Below, piece by piece: positions 44,907-53,962 of a stretch of 64,000 bases of DNA. Position numbers and translations under genes: made by a program. Origin of the DNA: Shewanella sairae (GTDB lineage Bacteria > Pseudomonadota > Gammaproteobacteria > Enterobacterales > Shewanellaceae); contig NZ_JAKILT010000009.1 of assembly GCF_023283535.1 (NCBI RefSeq), forward strand, positions 1-64,000, given 5' to 3'. Each line of letters starts with the position of its first letter. The first letter of the stretch is position 1. Below the pieces are notes generated by a model, which made no database searches, had not been told where the DNA came from, and saw only the letters and a list, made by a program, of their open reading frames with translations.

Positions 44907-45239
44907 ATGCAATTTGAAATTATAGAAAAAGGTCAATATACGGTTATTCAAGTTAATTAAGCGAGATTCGACGCTAAACTTGCTCCCTCTTTTCGTGAAC
45001 AACTTGAGTCAAACAAAGTCAGTATTCGCGAACACTTGGTTTTAGATCTAGGCAATGTTCGCTTTATGGATAGCAGTGGACTCGGCGCAGTAATGGGGGC
45101 ATACAAGATGCTTCGAAATACCAAAATAAGCATCGTAAACCCACAAAAACCCATATTAGATCTGTTAAAGCTCACTCGTATGGACAAGCTTATTTTAAGT
45201 CATCCAACTATCGAAGCCGCCGTAGCAGCAACAGCATAA
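44907..45239 (+). pseudogene. STAS anti-sigma-factor antagonist, interrupted by an in-frame TAA
   Basis: The ATG at 44907 has a strong ribosome site (AGAGGA, 6-base spacing). The frame reads MQFEIIEKGQYTVIQVN, then TAA at 44958-44960, then continues as 'ARFDAKLAPSFREQL' to a normal stop at 45239. Without the stop it is a 110-residue STAS domain with S57 in MDSSGLG as the phosphoserine. The usual residue at the stop is probably Glu ('VNEARFDA'), so a single GAA-to-TAA change would explain it. A restart at the TTG 45036 would lose the first strand and helix. It is either a recent nonsense mutation, an error, or a read-through site. Confidence 0.85.
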
Positions 45240-45253
45240 AAGAGGGACGCGTA

Positions 45254-46450
45254 ATGAAAGGAATGATACTCGCCGCAGGGAAAGGCACTCGCATAAAACC
45301 TATCTCTTCCGCTATTCCTAAGCCAATGGTGCCAATCTTAGGCAAACCTGTAATGGAGTCTATGATTCAACTCTTTGCTAAACATGGCATCGATAAAATT
45401 GTGGTCAATACTAGCCATTTAGCAGAAATCATCGAAAACTACTTTGGCGACGGTCACCACTTCAATGTGCAACTTTCATACTCCTATGAAGCCAAAGAAG
45501 TTGAAGGTGAGTTTATTACGCAAGCGCTAGGCAGCGCTGGCGGGATGCGCAAGATCCAAGACTTCTCTGGCTTTTTTGATGAAACTTTTGTGGTGGTTTG
45601 TGGCGATGCCTGGATCGATCTCGACCTAAAAGAAGCCATAGAACATCATAAAAAACATGGTGGGCTCGCCACCATTATTACTCGCGAAGTTGAAAGCTCT
45701 GAAGTGAGTAAGTACGGCGTTGTCGTTACCGACAAGTATAATCAGGTCACCAGCTTTCAAGAAAAACCCGCCGAAGAAGAAGCGCTCTCAAATAAGATTA
45801 ATACTGGTATTTATATCTTTGAACCCGCCATCTTTGACTTCATCCCTAAAGATATCGAATTTGATATCGGTAGTGATTTATTTCCTCTTCTGGTGGAAAG
45901 GCAAGCTAATTTCTATGCCGTCAACATGGACTTTCAATGGCTTGATGTCGGTAAGGTCAAAGATGTTTGGGAAGTCACCAGCGACATACTTAATGGCAAG
46001 GTAAAGGGATACCCGATCCCCGGCACTCAGGTTACTCCTGGCGTTTGGGTCGGTATCAATACTCGAGTCGATATCAGTCAATGCAAAATCACTCCACCAG
46101 TCATTATTAGCAGTGGTTGTGAAATTCAAGATGGTGCCACCATCATAGGGCCTGCCGTGATTGGCGCTAACTGTAAAGTTGAAAGTAAGAGCTTGGTGAG
46201 TAACACCCTCATTTGTGATTATATTCACTTAGCTGACGACGCCTATATTGTGAATAAAACCATGTTTGGTGATTACTTGCTAGGCCATGATGGTTACACC
46301 CAAGTGCTAGAAGATTGCCAATATGTGCACATCCTAAAAAATCGCAATGTGTCTCGACCTTTACTCGGCAGAACCGGATTAGGTTCAATATACAAAGAAG
46401 AGCCTCTGCGACTTACACCAAGCACCACTCCGCTACAACAAGTTAAATAG
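45254..46450 (+). CDS. Sugar-nucleotidyltransferase (mannose-1-phosphate guanylyltransferase-like)
   Basis: 398 residues. The N-terminal nucleotidyltransferase domain (1-240) has 'MILAAGKGTRIKPISSAIPKPMVPI' (residues 4-28), 'VVVCGDAWIDLDL' for the metal, and 'SFQEKP'. A C-terminal left-handed beta-helix (250-350) has hexapeptide repeats. It makes an NDP-sugar (GDP-mannose, UDP- or dTDP-glucose) for the glycosyltransferases of this locus; the exact sugar cannot be told. It lies 14 bp after the STAS gene, with GAGGGA before the ATG. Confidence 0.88.
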   Translation: MKGMILAAGKGTRIKPISSAIPKPMVPILGKPVMESMIQLFAKHGIDKIVVNTSHLAEIIENYFGDGHHFNVQLSYSYEAKEVEGEFITQALGSAGGMRKIQDFSGFFDETFVVVCGDAWIDLDLKEAIEHHKKHGGLATIITREVESSEVSKYGVVVTDKYNQVTSFQEKPAEEEALSNKINTGIYIFEPAIFDFIPKDIEFDIGSDLFPLLVERQANFYAVNMDFQWLDVGKVKDVWEVTSDILNGKVKGYPIPGTQVTPGVWVGINTRVDISQCKITPPVIISSGCEIQDGATIIGPAVIGANCKVESKSLVSNTLICDYIHLADDAYIVNKTMFGDYLLGHDGYTQVLEDCQYVHILKNRNVSRPLLGRTGLGSIYKEEPLRLTPSTTPLQQVK

Positions 46451-46460
46451 GGAGCCTCAA

Positions 46461-46886
46461 GTGCAGACAAGGACGTTTCACAAGCAGTATTCATGTAGCT
46501 TAGATGCTTCACGTATGGTCGCTGCTGATATTGTGCCTTTTTGGCAACAGCTCAACATTGACGTATGCATTGCAGGCCAAATGGAGCTGTGCTTAGTCGA
46601 GTTAGTGAATAATGTATTTGAACATGCCTACGGCAATACTGAAGGTGCGGCGTTCGATATTACTTCCCAGCTCAGCATTGAAGTATCGGATTATGGCAGC
46701 CCAATGCCACCTGACATTCTAAAAAACCTTCCAACGGCAGATTTTATTGAACCCCTAACAGATGACCCATCAACGTGGTTGCAAAGCAAAAGAGGACTCA
46801 AAATCATCCTGCAACTGACAGATTCAATGGAATACATATCAGATAAAAGCAAAAACACATTCAAACTCTTGAAGAAAACCAGCTAA
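46461..46886 (+). CDS. RsbW-like anti-sigma factor / HATPase
   Basis: 141 residues from a GTG with AGGGAG upstream. It has the N-box 'MELCLVELVNNVFEHAYG' and a short ATPase domain, 'VSDYGSPMP' (G1) and 'KRGLKIILQLTD' (G2-like). This is the serine-kinase partner of a STAS protein in a partner-switching module, here with the phosphatase at 43695. In this locus it may control the glycosyltransferase or another target rather than a sigma factor; the target is unknown. Confidence 0.85.
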   Translation: MQTRTFHKQYSCSLDASRMVAADIVPFWQQLNIDVCIAGQMELCLVELVNNVFEHAYGNTEGAAFDITSQLSIEVSDYGSPMPPDILKNLPTADFIEPLTDDPSTWLQSKRGLKIILQLTDSMEYISDKSKNTFKLLKKTS

Positions 46887-46935
46887 ACCTACAGTGAGTT
46901 ATAGAGCTATCAGTATCAATATGGAGAGCAGCTAG

Positions 46936-48792
46936 ATGGATTTTTACTTCAGCGAGTTTGAAAAGCGTAAACCGCCACAAGCGACGCCTTATAGTCTGCC
47001 AAGAGAGCTGCTCTATCAATACCTAGCAACCTGCAATATTTGCCTCGGTTTATGGTACTTAATTTGGCGCTGGGGCTTTGCTTTAAACTATGACGCCATG
47101 TGGTTTTCGCTACCATTGGCTTTTGCCGAGTCATGCGCATTTATCGGCACAATTTTATTTACTTTTAATCTTTGGAAAACCAAAGACGAACCGCAAAAAA
47201 GCCCACCTAGCTCTATCAATCAATGTATCAAAGAGCCAATGGATGACAGGCCTATAAGTGTCGATATTCTATTTCCCACTTATGATGAAGAGCCAGAGCT
47301 AGTCGCTTTGAGCATTAAAGATGCGCTCAAAGTAGCCTACCCACACAACATTGAAATGCGGATCTTCATTCTCGATGACGGAAAAAGACCCGAAATGGCG
47401 CAACTAGCTGCAGCTCTCAACGTTGAATAAATTACTCGAGACAACAATATTGGCTACAAAGCGGGTAACTTAAGGAATGCCTTAGAGCAAACCTACGGCG
47501 ATTTTATTGTTATCTGCGATGCTGATACTCGCCCCTTCCCGACCATGCTAGCTAACACCTTAGGTTATTTTAGAGATCCCGATGTTGCATGGGTGCAAAC
47601 TCCACAATGGTTCTTTGATCTCCCCGCTGGTGAGCGTTTACCTTTGTGGCTAAAGCGTCGCTTAGGCACGCCATTTGGCTGGCTCGGCAGTGCTTTCGAA
47701 AAACTATACGGCCCTGTCACGTTAGGTAAAGACCCATTCGCCAATGACCCACAAATGTTTTACGACGTCATTCAGCGTCGACGTAATTGGGCTAACGCTT
47801 CATTTTGCTGTGGCGCAGGCTCAATTCACCGCCGAGAAGCTGTTATGGAAGCGGCTCTACGTAGCTATAGCCAGCAAATTAGCCAAGAACATGACGCGGT
47901 AGAAAAACAAATCCGTAAGCTGACTAAAGAGAAACAAATCGATAGCAGTATCTCCAGTAACCTGCGGCAAGAGATCATCTTCGATACTGAATTTACTCCC
48001 TATAAGTTCCATGTGTCAGAAGATATCTATACCTCACTCATTCTGCATAGTGATACTGAACGTCAATGGCGCTCTATTCAGCACCCGCAGATAGAAAGTA
48101 AAATGCTCTCTCCACAAGATTTACAAAGCTGGACCGTTCAGCGTTTTAAATACTCCGGCGGCTCGATTGATATCTTTATGAACGATAACCCTTTGTTTAA
48201 AAAAGGCATGAGTCTCAAACAGAAGTTTATGTATGGAGCGAGCTTCTGGTCCAATTTATCGGCCATCTGGAATATCATTTTCCTCGCCTGCCCCATTGTT
48301 TACTTTCTCACTAGCATCGCGCCGGTGAGTGCCTACGACACCACTTTTTATATGCACTTTCTCCCCTTTGTGATCACAGCTGAACTGGCCATGATGGTTG
48401 GGACTTGGGGTATTGCTGGGTATCAGGGAAAAACCAATTTCTTATCGTTTTTCCCTGTCAATTTAAAGGCTTTGTGGACGGTATTAAGGGGCAAAAAAAT
48501 CAGCTTCCCCACCACGCCGAAAAGCCGACAGCAAGGACGATTTTTACACTTAGTGCTCCCACAAATTGCAGTTCTAGCATTAAGTGCTGGCAGCATGGGG
48601 TTTGCGTGGTACGCCTATAGCGCACAGCTATTTGGCGACTATTCACTCGGCGGCTTAATTCTAAATAGTTTTTGGGCCTTAAATAACATGATGGCGATGT
48701 GGGGGATGATTGCCGCAGCTTGCTGGTCACCACCAGCATCTAATGAACCCAGCCAAGTAAACGTAGAGGAGTTAAATTATGGAATCGACTAG
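46936..48792 (+). pseudogene. Cellulose-synthase-like GT2 glycosyltransferase, interrupted by an in-frame TAA
   Basis: The frame 46936-48792 (619 codons) is broken by a single TAA at codon 165 (47428-47430). Both sides match one membrane GT2 protein: two N-terminal TM, D147 in ILDDGK, the stop in 'LNVE*ITRDNNIGYKAGN', D195-A-D197 (DADT), S361-E-D in VSEDIY, and Q402-RFKY where cellulose synthases have QxxRW. Further TM segments follow. The usual residue at the stop is probably Tyr ('NYITR'). Such enzymes polymerise and export a beta-glucan-like chain. Translation of the 3' part alone (from about 47545) would lose half the catalytic domain. No PilZ domain. Confidence 0.85.
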
Positions 48793-50104
48793 CTCATGGG
48801 TTAAAGCGCGCCACCACATTGTATTTTTAGCCGGTCTTTTTACCGCTTTAGTCATTGCCTTTAGCATTGAAACTCGTGAATACAATCAAGTATTAGGTAA
48901 TCTGTCGTTTACCCCTAGCGAGCCAATTCCTTTCCGAGAAAGTCGGGTATTAACCGACGAGGAATATCAATGGGCCAATATTGCATGGCAGTACTTTGAA
49001 AATAACTATCAAGACAACACCGGCTTAGTCAATTCTGTAGACGGTTACCCATCTACAACCATGTGGGATACGGCTTCATATTTAATGGCCTTGATTTCAG
49101 CCCATAGGCTCAATGTTATAGGCTTTGAAGAATTTAGCCTTAAAACCGAAAAAGCCCTTAATTCACTAGCACGCCTGCCACTAGTAAGAGACGAACTCCC
49201 CAACAAAGCCTACAACACTCAAACCTTAGATATGGTTGATTACGACAATACCCCTGTAGAAGGCGGCATCGGCTGGTCGGCTATTGATATTGGCCGAATA
49301 TTGGTACCGATGAATATCTTGATCTGGCAATACCCGCAATTTAACCGTCAAGTGAATGCAGTATTAGAACATTGGCAAATTACCGCGATGACCATAGATG
49401 GATACATGTATGGCTCGAGGCTCTCAGCCAGCAATACAATAGAGCTAGTACAAGAGGGGCGAATTGGCTATGAAGAATATGCTTCTAAAGCACTAAGCTT
49501 AATGGGACGCGATGTATTTAATGCCCTTAAATATGCTGACTACTTAAAGCTTATCAACATTAACGGCGTAGATATTCCTACTGATAGTCGTGATCCTGCC
49601 AAATATCATGCGCATAACTATGTTGTGAGTGAATCTTATATTCTCGACAGTATAGAATTCGGCGGCGACAGTATCTCTAAGGTATTTGCGTATCGCGTTT
49701 ATAAAGCACAAGAAGCACGCTTTCAGCAAAAAGGCATTCTCACAGCCGTAAGCGAAGACCACATAGACCAAGCCCCATACTTTGTTTACAACACAGTGTT
49801 TTCAGATGGCAAAAAGTGGAATTCAATTACAGATACCGGTGCCGATGCTTCTGCTTATAAAACCCTTTCAACCAAAGCCGCCTTTGGTTGGTACTCGCTA
49901 TATGACACCCCTTATGCCACCAAGTTAATCAACGGCGTCAATCAACTTAATTCAGACTCTGAAGGCTGGTATTCAGGCCTATATGAAAGCAATGGTGAAA
50001 TTAATAAAACACTTACCGCAAACACCAATGGCATCGTTCTAGAATCGCTTGCTTATATACAGAGCGGTTCTTTACTCAATATTGGTGTTGATGCTCAACA
50101 ATAA
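48779..50104 (+). CDS. DUF3131 protein, copy 1 (membrane-anchored)
   Basis: 441 residues, one N-terminal TM (about 12-32), then a periplasmic all-helical domain of the DUF3131 type, probably an (alpha/alpha)6 barrel as in glycoside hydrolases. Shared blocks in the four copies here: 'TGLVNSVDGYPSTTMWD', LPNKAYNT, GWSAIDIGR, EGRIGYEEYAS, PYFVYN, 'KAAFGWYSLYDTPY', GWYSGLYE, NTNGIVLESL. Overlaps the end of the GT2 gene by 14 bp. It probably trims, modifies or guides the polymer in the periplasm; the activity is not proven for the family. Confidence 0.85.
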   Translation: MESTSSWVKARHHIVFLAGLFTALVIAFSIETREYNQVLGNLSFTPSEPIPFRESRVLTDEEYQWANIAWQYFENNYQDNTGLVNSVDGYPSTTMWDTASYLMALISAHRLNVIGFEEFSLKTEKALNSLARLPLVRDELPNKAYNTQTLDMVDYDNTPVEGGIGWSAIDIGRILVPMNILIWQYPQFNRQVNAVLEHWQITAMTIDGYMYGSRLSASNTIELVQEGRIGYEEYASKALSLMGRDVFNALKYADYLKLININGVDIPTDSRDPAKYHAHNYVVSESYILDSIEFGGDSISKVFAYRVYKAQEARFQQKGILTAVSEDHIDQAPYFVYNTVFSDGKKWNSITDTGADASAYKTLSTKAAFGWYSLYDTPYATKLINGVNQLNSDSEGWYSGLYESNGEINKTLTANTNGIVLESLAYIQSGSLLNIGVDAQQ

Positions 50105-50114
50105 AGGGGACTAT

Positions 50115-51509
50115 ATGCGCTTAGTACCACTATTATGCTTAACATGTGTCCTGACGGCGTGCGGCAATAGCTATCAAGGTTTTTCAAATGACATAGTCAA
50201 ACGACACAACCACTGGGATACACCCGAACCACGCTCTGGTGATCTCACCGAAAAAGAACTAGAAATGGCAACCATTGCTTGGAAGTACTTTGAAAATAAC
50301 TATCAAGAGTCCACAGGGCTAGTCAATGCAGTAAACAATTACCCCTCAGTCACCTGGTGGGATGCATCATCTTACTTAGCGGGTATGGTTAGCGCACTAG
50401 AGTTCGGTATCGTTAAGCGCGAAGAGTTTGATCGTCGCTTTACTAAATTTATCACCACCCTCAACACCATAGACCTGTTTATGGGCGAGCTACCTAATAA
50501 AGCCTACAACACGCAAAATGCTGCGAAAGTAGATTATGCCAATCAGCCTGGTGAAATTGGTTATTCAGCTTTAGATCTTGGTCGACTGCTTATTTGGCTA
50601 CACATCATTAAACATCGTTTTCCCCAATATGCCAGTGCTATCGACTCAGCAGTTTTGCGCTGGAACTTTTGCAATGTTGTTGATGAAAACGGCACCATGT
50701 TTGGCGCACTTCTAGAACCAGGTAAACCAGTTCAGTACTTACAAGAAGGCCGCTTAGGCTATGAAGAATATGCAGCCAAAGGATTTGAGCTGTGGGGTTT
50801 TAATGCTGAACAAGCATTGATGCCTGAGCCTTACGCAACAATCAACATGTACGGCTATGATATCCCTTACGACACACGAGACCCTCGTAAACTCAAAGCT
50901 CATAGTTATGTGGTAACAGAGAGTTATGTTTTAGATGGTATTGAACTTGGCTGGGACGTCACCAGTGATAGTTCTCCCCACGACGATGATTACAGTCACG
51001 ATTGGGTTGCTGACTTTGCGCTGCAAATCTATCGAGTACAAGAGAAGCGTTATCACGAGACAGGTATTATCACCGCACGAACTGAACATCAATTAGCGGG
51101 CGCGCCCTACTTCGTTTACGACACGATCTACACCGATGGCTTTGCTTGGAATACCATTTCAGAAGCTGGAGAGTTCTTACCTCAATATGCTGCGGTAGCG
51201 ATTAAAGGCGCCATGGGTATGTGGGTATTATGGGACACTGAGTATACCGATTTGCTGTTTGAGCATGTGAGTAATGTTTACGACCGAGAGAAAGGCTTTT
51301 ACGAAGGTATTTACGAAAATGGCACAGGCTTAATCAATACCTTCACTTCAAACAACAACGGCATTCTATTAGAGATCTTGCTATACAAAAAACAAGGCAA
51401 ACTACTGCAATATCAAGATAAAACTGCGCCAAGCCTTTGGAACAAAGCGCTCAATAATCCTTTTGAATATCAAAGCCAATGCTTACCTAAACAGTTAGCA
51501 TCGCAATAA
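50115..51509 (+). CDS. DUF3131 lipoprotein, copy 2
   Basis: 464 residues from the ATG at 50115 with AAAGGGGA upstream; the longer start at 50049 overlaps the previous gene without a ribosome site. Lipobox VLTACG. DUF3131 blocks as in copy 1: 'TGLVNAVNNYPSVTWWD', LPNKAYNT, GYSALDLGRLL, EGRLGYEEYAA, PYFVYDTI, GFYEGIYE, NNNGILLEI. Outer-membrane anchored on the periplasmic side by lipid. Confidence 0.85.
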   Translation: MRLVPLLCLTCVLTACGNSYQGFSNDIVKRHNHWDTPEPRSGDLTEKELEMATIAWKYFENNYQESTGLVNAVNNYPSVTWWDASSYLAGMVSALEFGIVKREEFDRRFTKFITTLNTIDLFMGELPNKAYNTQNAAKVDYANQPGEIGYSALDLGRLLIWLHIIKHRFPQYASAIDSAVLRWNFCNVVDENGTMFGALLEPGKPVQYLQEGRLGYEEYAAKGFELWGFNAEQALMPEPYATINMYGYDIPYDTRDPRKLKAHSYVVTESYVLDGIELGWDVTSDSSPHDDDYSHDWVADFALQIYRVQEKRYHETGIITARTEHQLAGAPYFVYDTIYTDGFAWNTISEAGEFLPQYAAVAIKGAMGMWVLWDTEYTDLLFEHVSNVYDREKGFYEGIYENGTGLINTFTSNNNGILLEILLYKKQGKLLQYQDKTAPSLWNKALNNPFEYQSQCLPKQLASQ

Positions 51510-51517
51510 GGCCTTTT

Positions 51518-52810
51518 ATGCAGAGATATGGTGCGCTAGCGCTAATCGTTGTTTGCCTACAAGGCTGTGGTCTTATCTATCAAGGAGTACAGTCTGGCGT
51601 TTCTGGGGTGAATCAGTCACAACTGCTTCGCCAAGGCCGCCATGGCGAGCTCAACGAGCAAGAGCTTGTGTGGGCCAATACTGCATGGCGTTATTTCAGT
51701 AATAACACCCAACTCGCCACCGGACTCGTTAATTCTATTGATAATTATCCCACTATGGATATGACCTCACTTGCTGACTATTTGATTGCATTACAAGCCG
51801 CTAAACAGTTCGAGCTGATTTCATCACGAGAGCACGATGAGCGGCTCACAATGGTGATCGATTTTTTGGCAGACATGCCGCTCACTCGCCAAGGAGTCCC
51901 CAATAAAGTTTATTCCACCAGCAATAGAGGCATGGTCGATTATGCCAATCAAAGTGCAGAACTTGGCTGGTCAGCGATAGATATTGGCCGCTTACTTATT
52001 TCACTGGCGATAACCAAACAAAACAACCCACAATTTGCTGAATATATAGATAAAGGCGTACTGAGGTGGAATTTTTGTAGTCTTGTTTCTGAACAAGGTG
52101 AGCTATACGGCGGTAATATTTCCCAAGGCCAAGTTCACCCATACAAAGAGGGACGACTGGGTATAGAAGAGTATGCATCTTATGGCTACTTAGATTGGGG
52201 GATTATTCCCCATAGAAATATAAGCCTCGAACCCTATGAAGTAATTACTATCAATGGCATCGATTTATTATTCGATGGCAGAGATCCACGCTTTACCGAT
52301 GTGCTGAGACCTGTTTTTAGTACCCCCTATCTGTGGCTAGGATTGGAGTTTAATTGGGACGATATTGACGATCTAAGTTCATCCGATGCTTCCCATAGCA
52401 ATGATGACTTAGCCGCAATGGCCGACTCTATTTATTTAGTGCAGCAAAGCCGCTGGCAACAAGAACGTATTTATACCGCCAGAGGTGAGCACGTTGTCTC
52501 CGGTGAGCCTTACTTTGTTTACGATGCCATTTACGCACTTGGCACTCCTTGGATAACGGTAGCTGAAGATGGCAGTAGCCATGATCAGTTGGCATTAGTT
52601 TCAACCCGAGTCGCGTTTCAAATGTGGGCACTTTGGAAAACCGACTATACCGAAAAGCTACTTACCTTAGTGCAAGAGACGTATCACCCTCAACGCGGCT
52701 GGTATGAGGGGCGTTATGAACGCTCAAGCGCCTATGAGAAAAGCATTACCTTAAAGACTAATGCTGGGGTATTGGAAGCCTTGCTCTATAAAAAAGTCGG
52801 TAAGTTGTAA
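51518..52810 (+). CDS. DUF3131 lipoprotein, copy 3 (divergent active region)
   Basis: 430 residues, lipobox VCLQGC. Same blocks as copies 1 and 2: VPNKVYST, GWSAIDIGRLL, EGRLGIEEYAS, PYFVYDAI, GWYEGRYE, KTNAGVLEALL. But where copies 1, 2 and 4 have [MW]WD after the YP motif, this copy reads 'YPTMDMTSLADYL', so the WD pair is lost. If that Asp is catalytic this copy could be a binding protein only. It is 8 bp after copy 2. Confidence 0.82.
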   Translation: MQRYGALALIVVCLQGCGLIYQGVQSGVSGVNQSQLLRQGRHGELNEQELVWANTAWRYFSNNTQLATGLVNSIDNYPTMDMTSLADYLIALQAAKQFELISSREHDERLTMVIDFLADMPLTRQGVPNKVYSTSNRGMVDYANQSAELGWSAIDIGRLLISLAITKQNNPQFAEYIDKGVLRWNFCSLVSEQGELYGGNISQGQVHPYKEGRLGIEEYASYGYLDWGIIPHRNISLEPYEVITINGIDLLFDGRDPRFTDVLRPVFSTPYLWLGLEFNWDDIDDLSSSDASHSNDDLAAMADSIYLVQQSRWQQERIYTARGEHVVSGEPYFVYDAIYALGTPWITVAEDGSSHDQLALVSTRVAFQMWALWKTDYTEKLLTLVQETYHPQRGWYEGRYERSSAYEKSITLKTNAGVLEALLYKKVGKL

Positions 52811-52896
52811 CAGCCAAATAGCGACAAACAATATCGTGACGTTCGCTTTAATTCCCGTTTTGACCATCCAGGAAAATGCTTAATGGAGACTTTCAG

Positions 52897-53820
52897 ATGA
52901 GTAAACGCTATCGCTGGATAATCACTTTTGCCAGCCTAAGCTTGCTGTTCAGCCTAGTGGTATATGCTGTACCGCAACACCTATCTTTAAAGCCATTCAG
53001 TAAAGGCAATTACCTATTAAAAAAAGGCGCTTATGATCAAGCTGCAGCGCATTGGCATCAACTCAGTATTCTGTTTATGAGTAATTCACAACAGCTATCG
53101 CCGCAACAAATGTGGCAATCAGCAGGCTTAGCGGCTTCATTAGCCGCTATTGCCGCTGATAAAGCTCAAGACCCTATTGCTTACCAATATTGGGCTGACA
53201 GTACTCGATACCTACTCACAGGCGGCACTAACTGGTCTGAGTTAAAACAGCAATTACATCAGCGTTTTGAAACCGCAAACACGCAACTTTCCGTCGCCAT
53301 GCAAGTTAACGATATTAACGCAGGCATCGATGCTTCTCTTGATCTTGAGCTGAACGTATTACAAGAGTGGGACGATAAGTTGCAACTCTTTGCATTTAGC
53401 TCACCGCGCATTGGGCTGAATCGACTTGAACAAAGTCATCCTGTTATGCCAGTGAATAACCCCTACTCGGCAGAGCAAGCCGAAAAAGGCGCGGGATCTG
53501 GCAATCGAAAACTATCTGGCATGCAAACTACTGTATCGCAGCAGCCGTCGTTTACACTAGCCCCAAAAGCAATAGAGCAACCTGATGATAGCCAACCTGC
53601 CACAACGATAGAGCCCCCCTCTGAACAAGTAGCGACTAAAGTTGATGCCTCTGCAGCAGGCATATCAGCAGCTTCGCAGCAAAGCCCAATGGCGAAAGGT
53701 AATTTATCACCAAGCCAAAATCCGACTGTTAGCACTATTCAAAAACGCCAAATTGAACCGATTGTAAATACCCCGCCGCCCTCGCCTGTTGAGCAAGAGT
53801 TACAACTCAAGGAACAATGA
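52897..53820 (+). CDS. Periplasmic membrane-anchored protein with Pro/Gln-rich tail
   Basis: 307 residues from the ATG at 52897 (TGGAGA upstream; the start at 52876 is too close to its ribosome site). One TM (about 10-30), a helical part with a TPR-like 'GNYLLKKGAYDQAAAHWHQLS' (segment about 40-60), then a long disordered, Pro/Gln/Ser-rich tail. Family not recognised. It may be a scaffold for the DUF3131 proteins or for the barrel protein at 57108. Confidence 0.72.
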   Translation: MSKRYRWIITFASLSLLFSLVVYAVPQHLSLKPFSKGNYLLKKGAYDQAAAHWHQLSILFMSNSQQLSPQQMWQSAGLAASLAAIAADKAQDPIAYQYWADSTRYLLTGGTNWSELKQQLHQRFETANTQLSVAMQVNDINAGIDASLDLELNVLQEWDDKLQLFAFSSPRIGLNRLEQSHPVMPVNNPYSAEQAEKGAGSGNRKLSGMQTTVSQQPSFTLAPKAIEQPDDSQPATTIEPPSEQVATKVDASAAGISAASQQSPMAKGNLSPSQNPTVSTIQKRQIEPIVNTPPPSPVEQELQLKEQ

Positions 53821-53962
53821 ATCAACCACTAGCTATTGTTGAAAATATCTATTGAAATCAACTGCAAACTTGCTGTTTTTCACATTTATTACTAGCCTTA
53901 AAGTATCGGTTTTAGCAGTCAACCTATAGCTAGCACACCGTAGCTCAGGAAGAGAAACAGTT

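Noticed and set aside
45036..45239. Separate 67-codon gene starting at a TTG
   Set aside because: It is the 3' part of the STAS gene in the same frame as the ATG at 44907. The TTG has no ribosome site; it is better described as one interrupted gene.
47545..48792. Independent glycosyltransferase gene starting at 47545
   Set aside because: It is in frame with 46936-47430, and conserved GT2 sequence fills the gap before 47545; it lacks half of the GT-A fold, so it is the 3' part of one broken gene.
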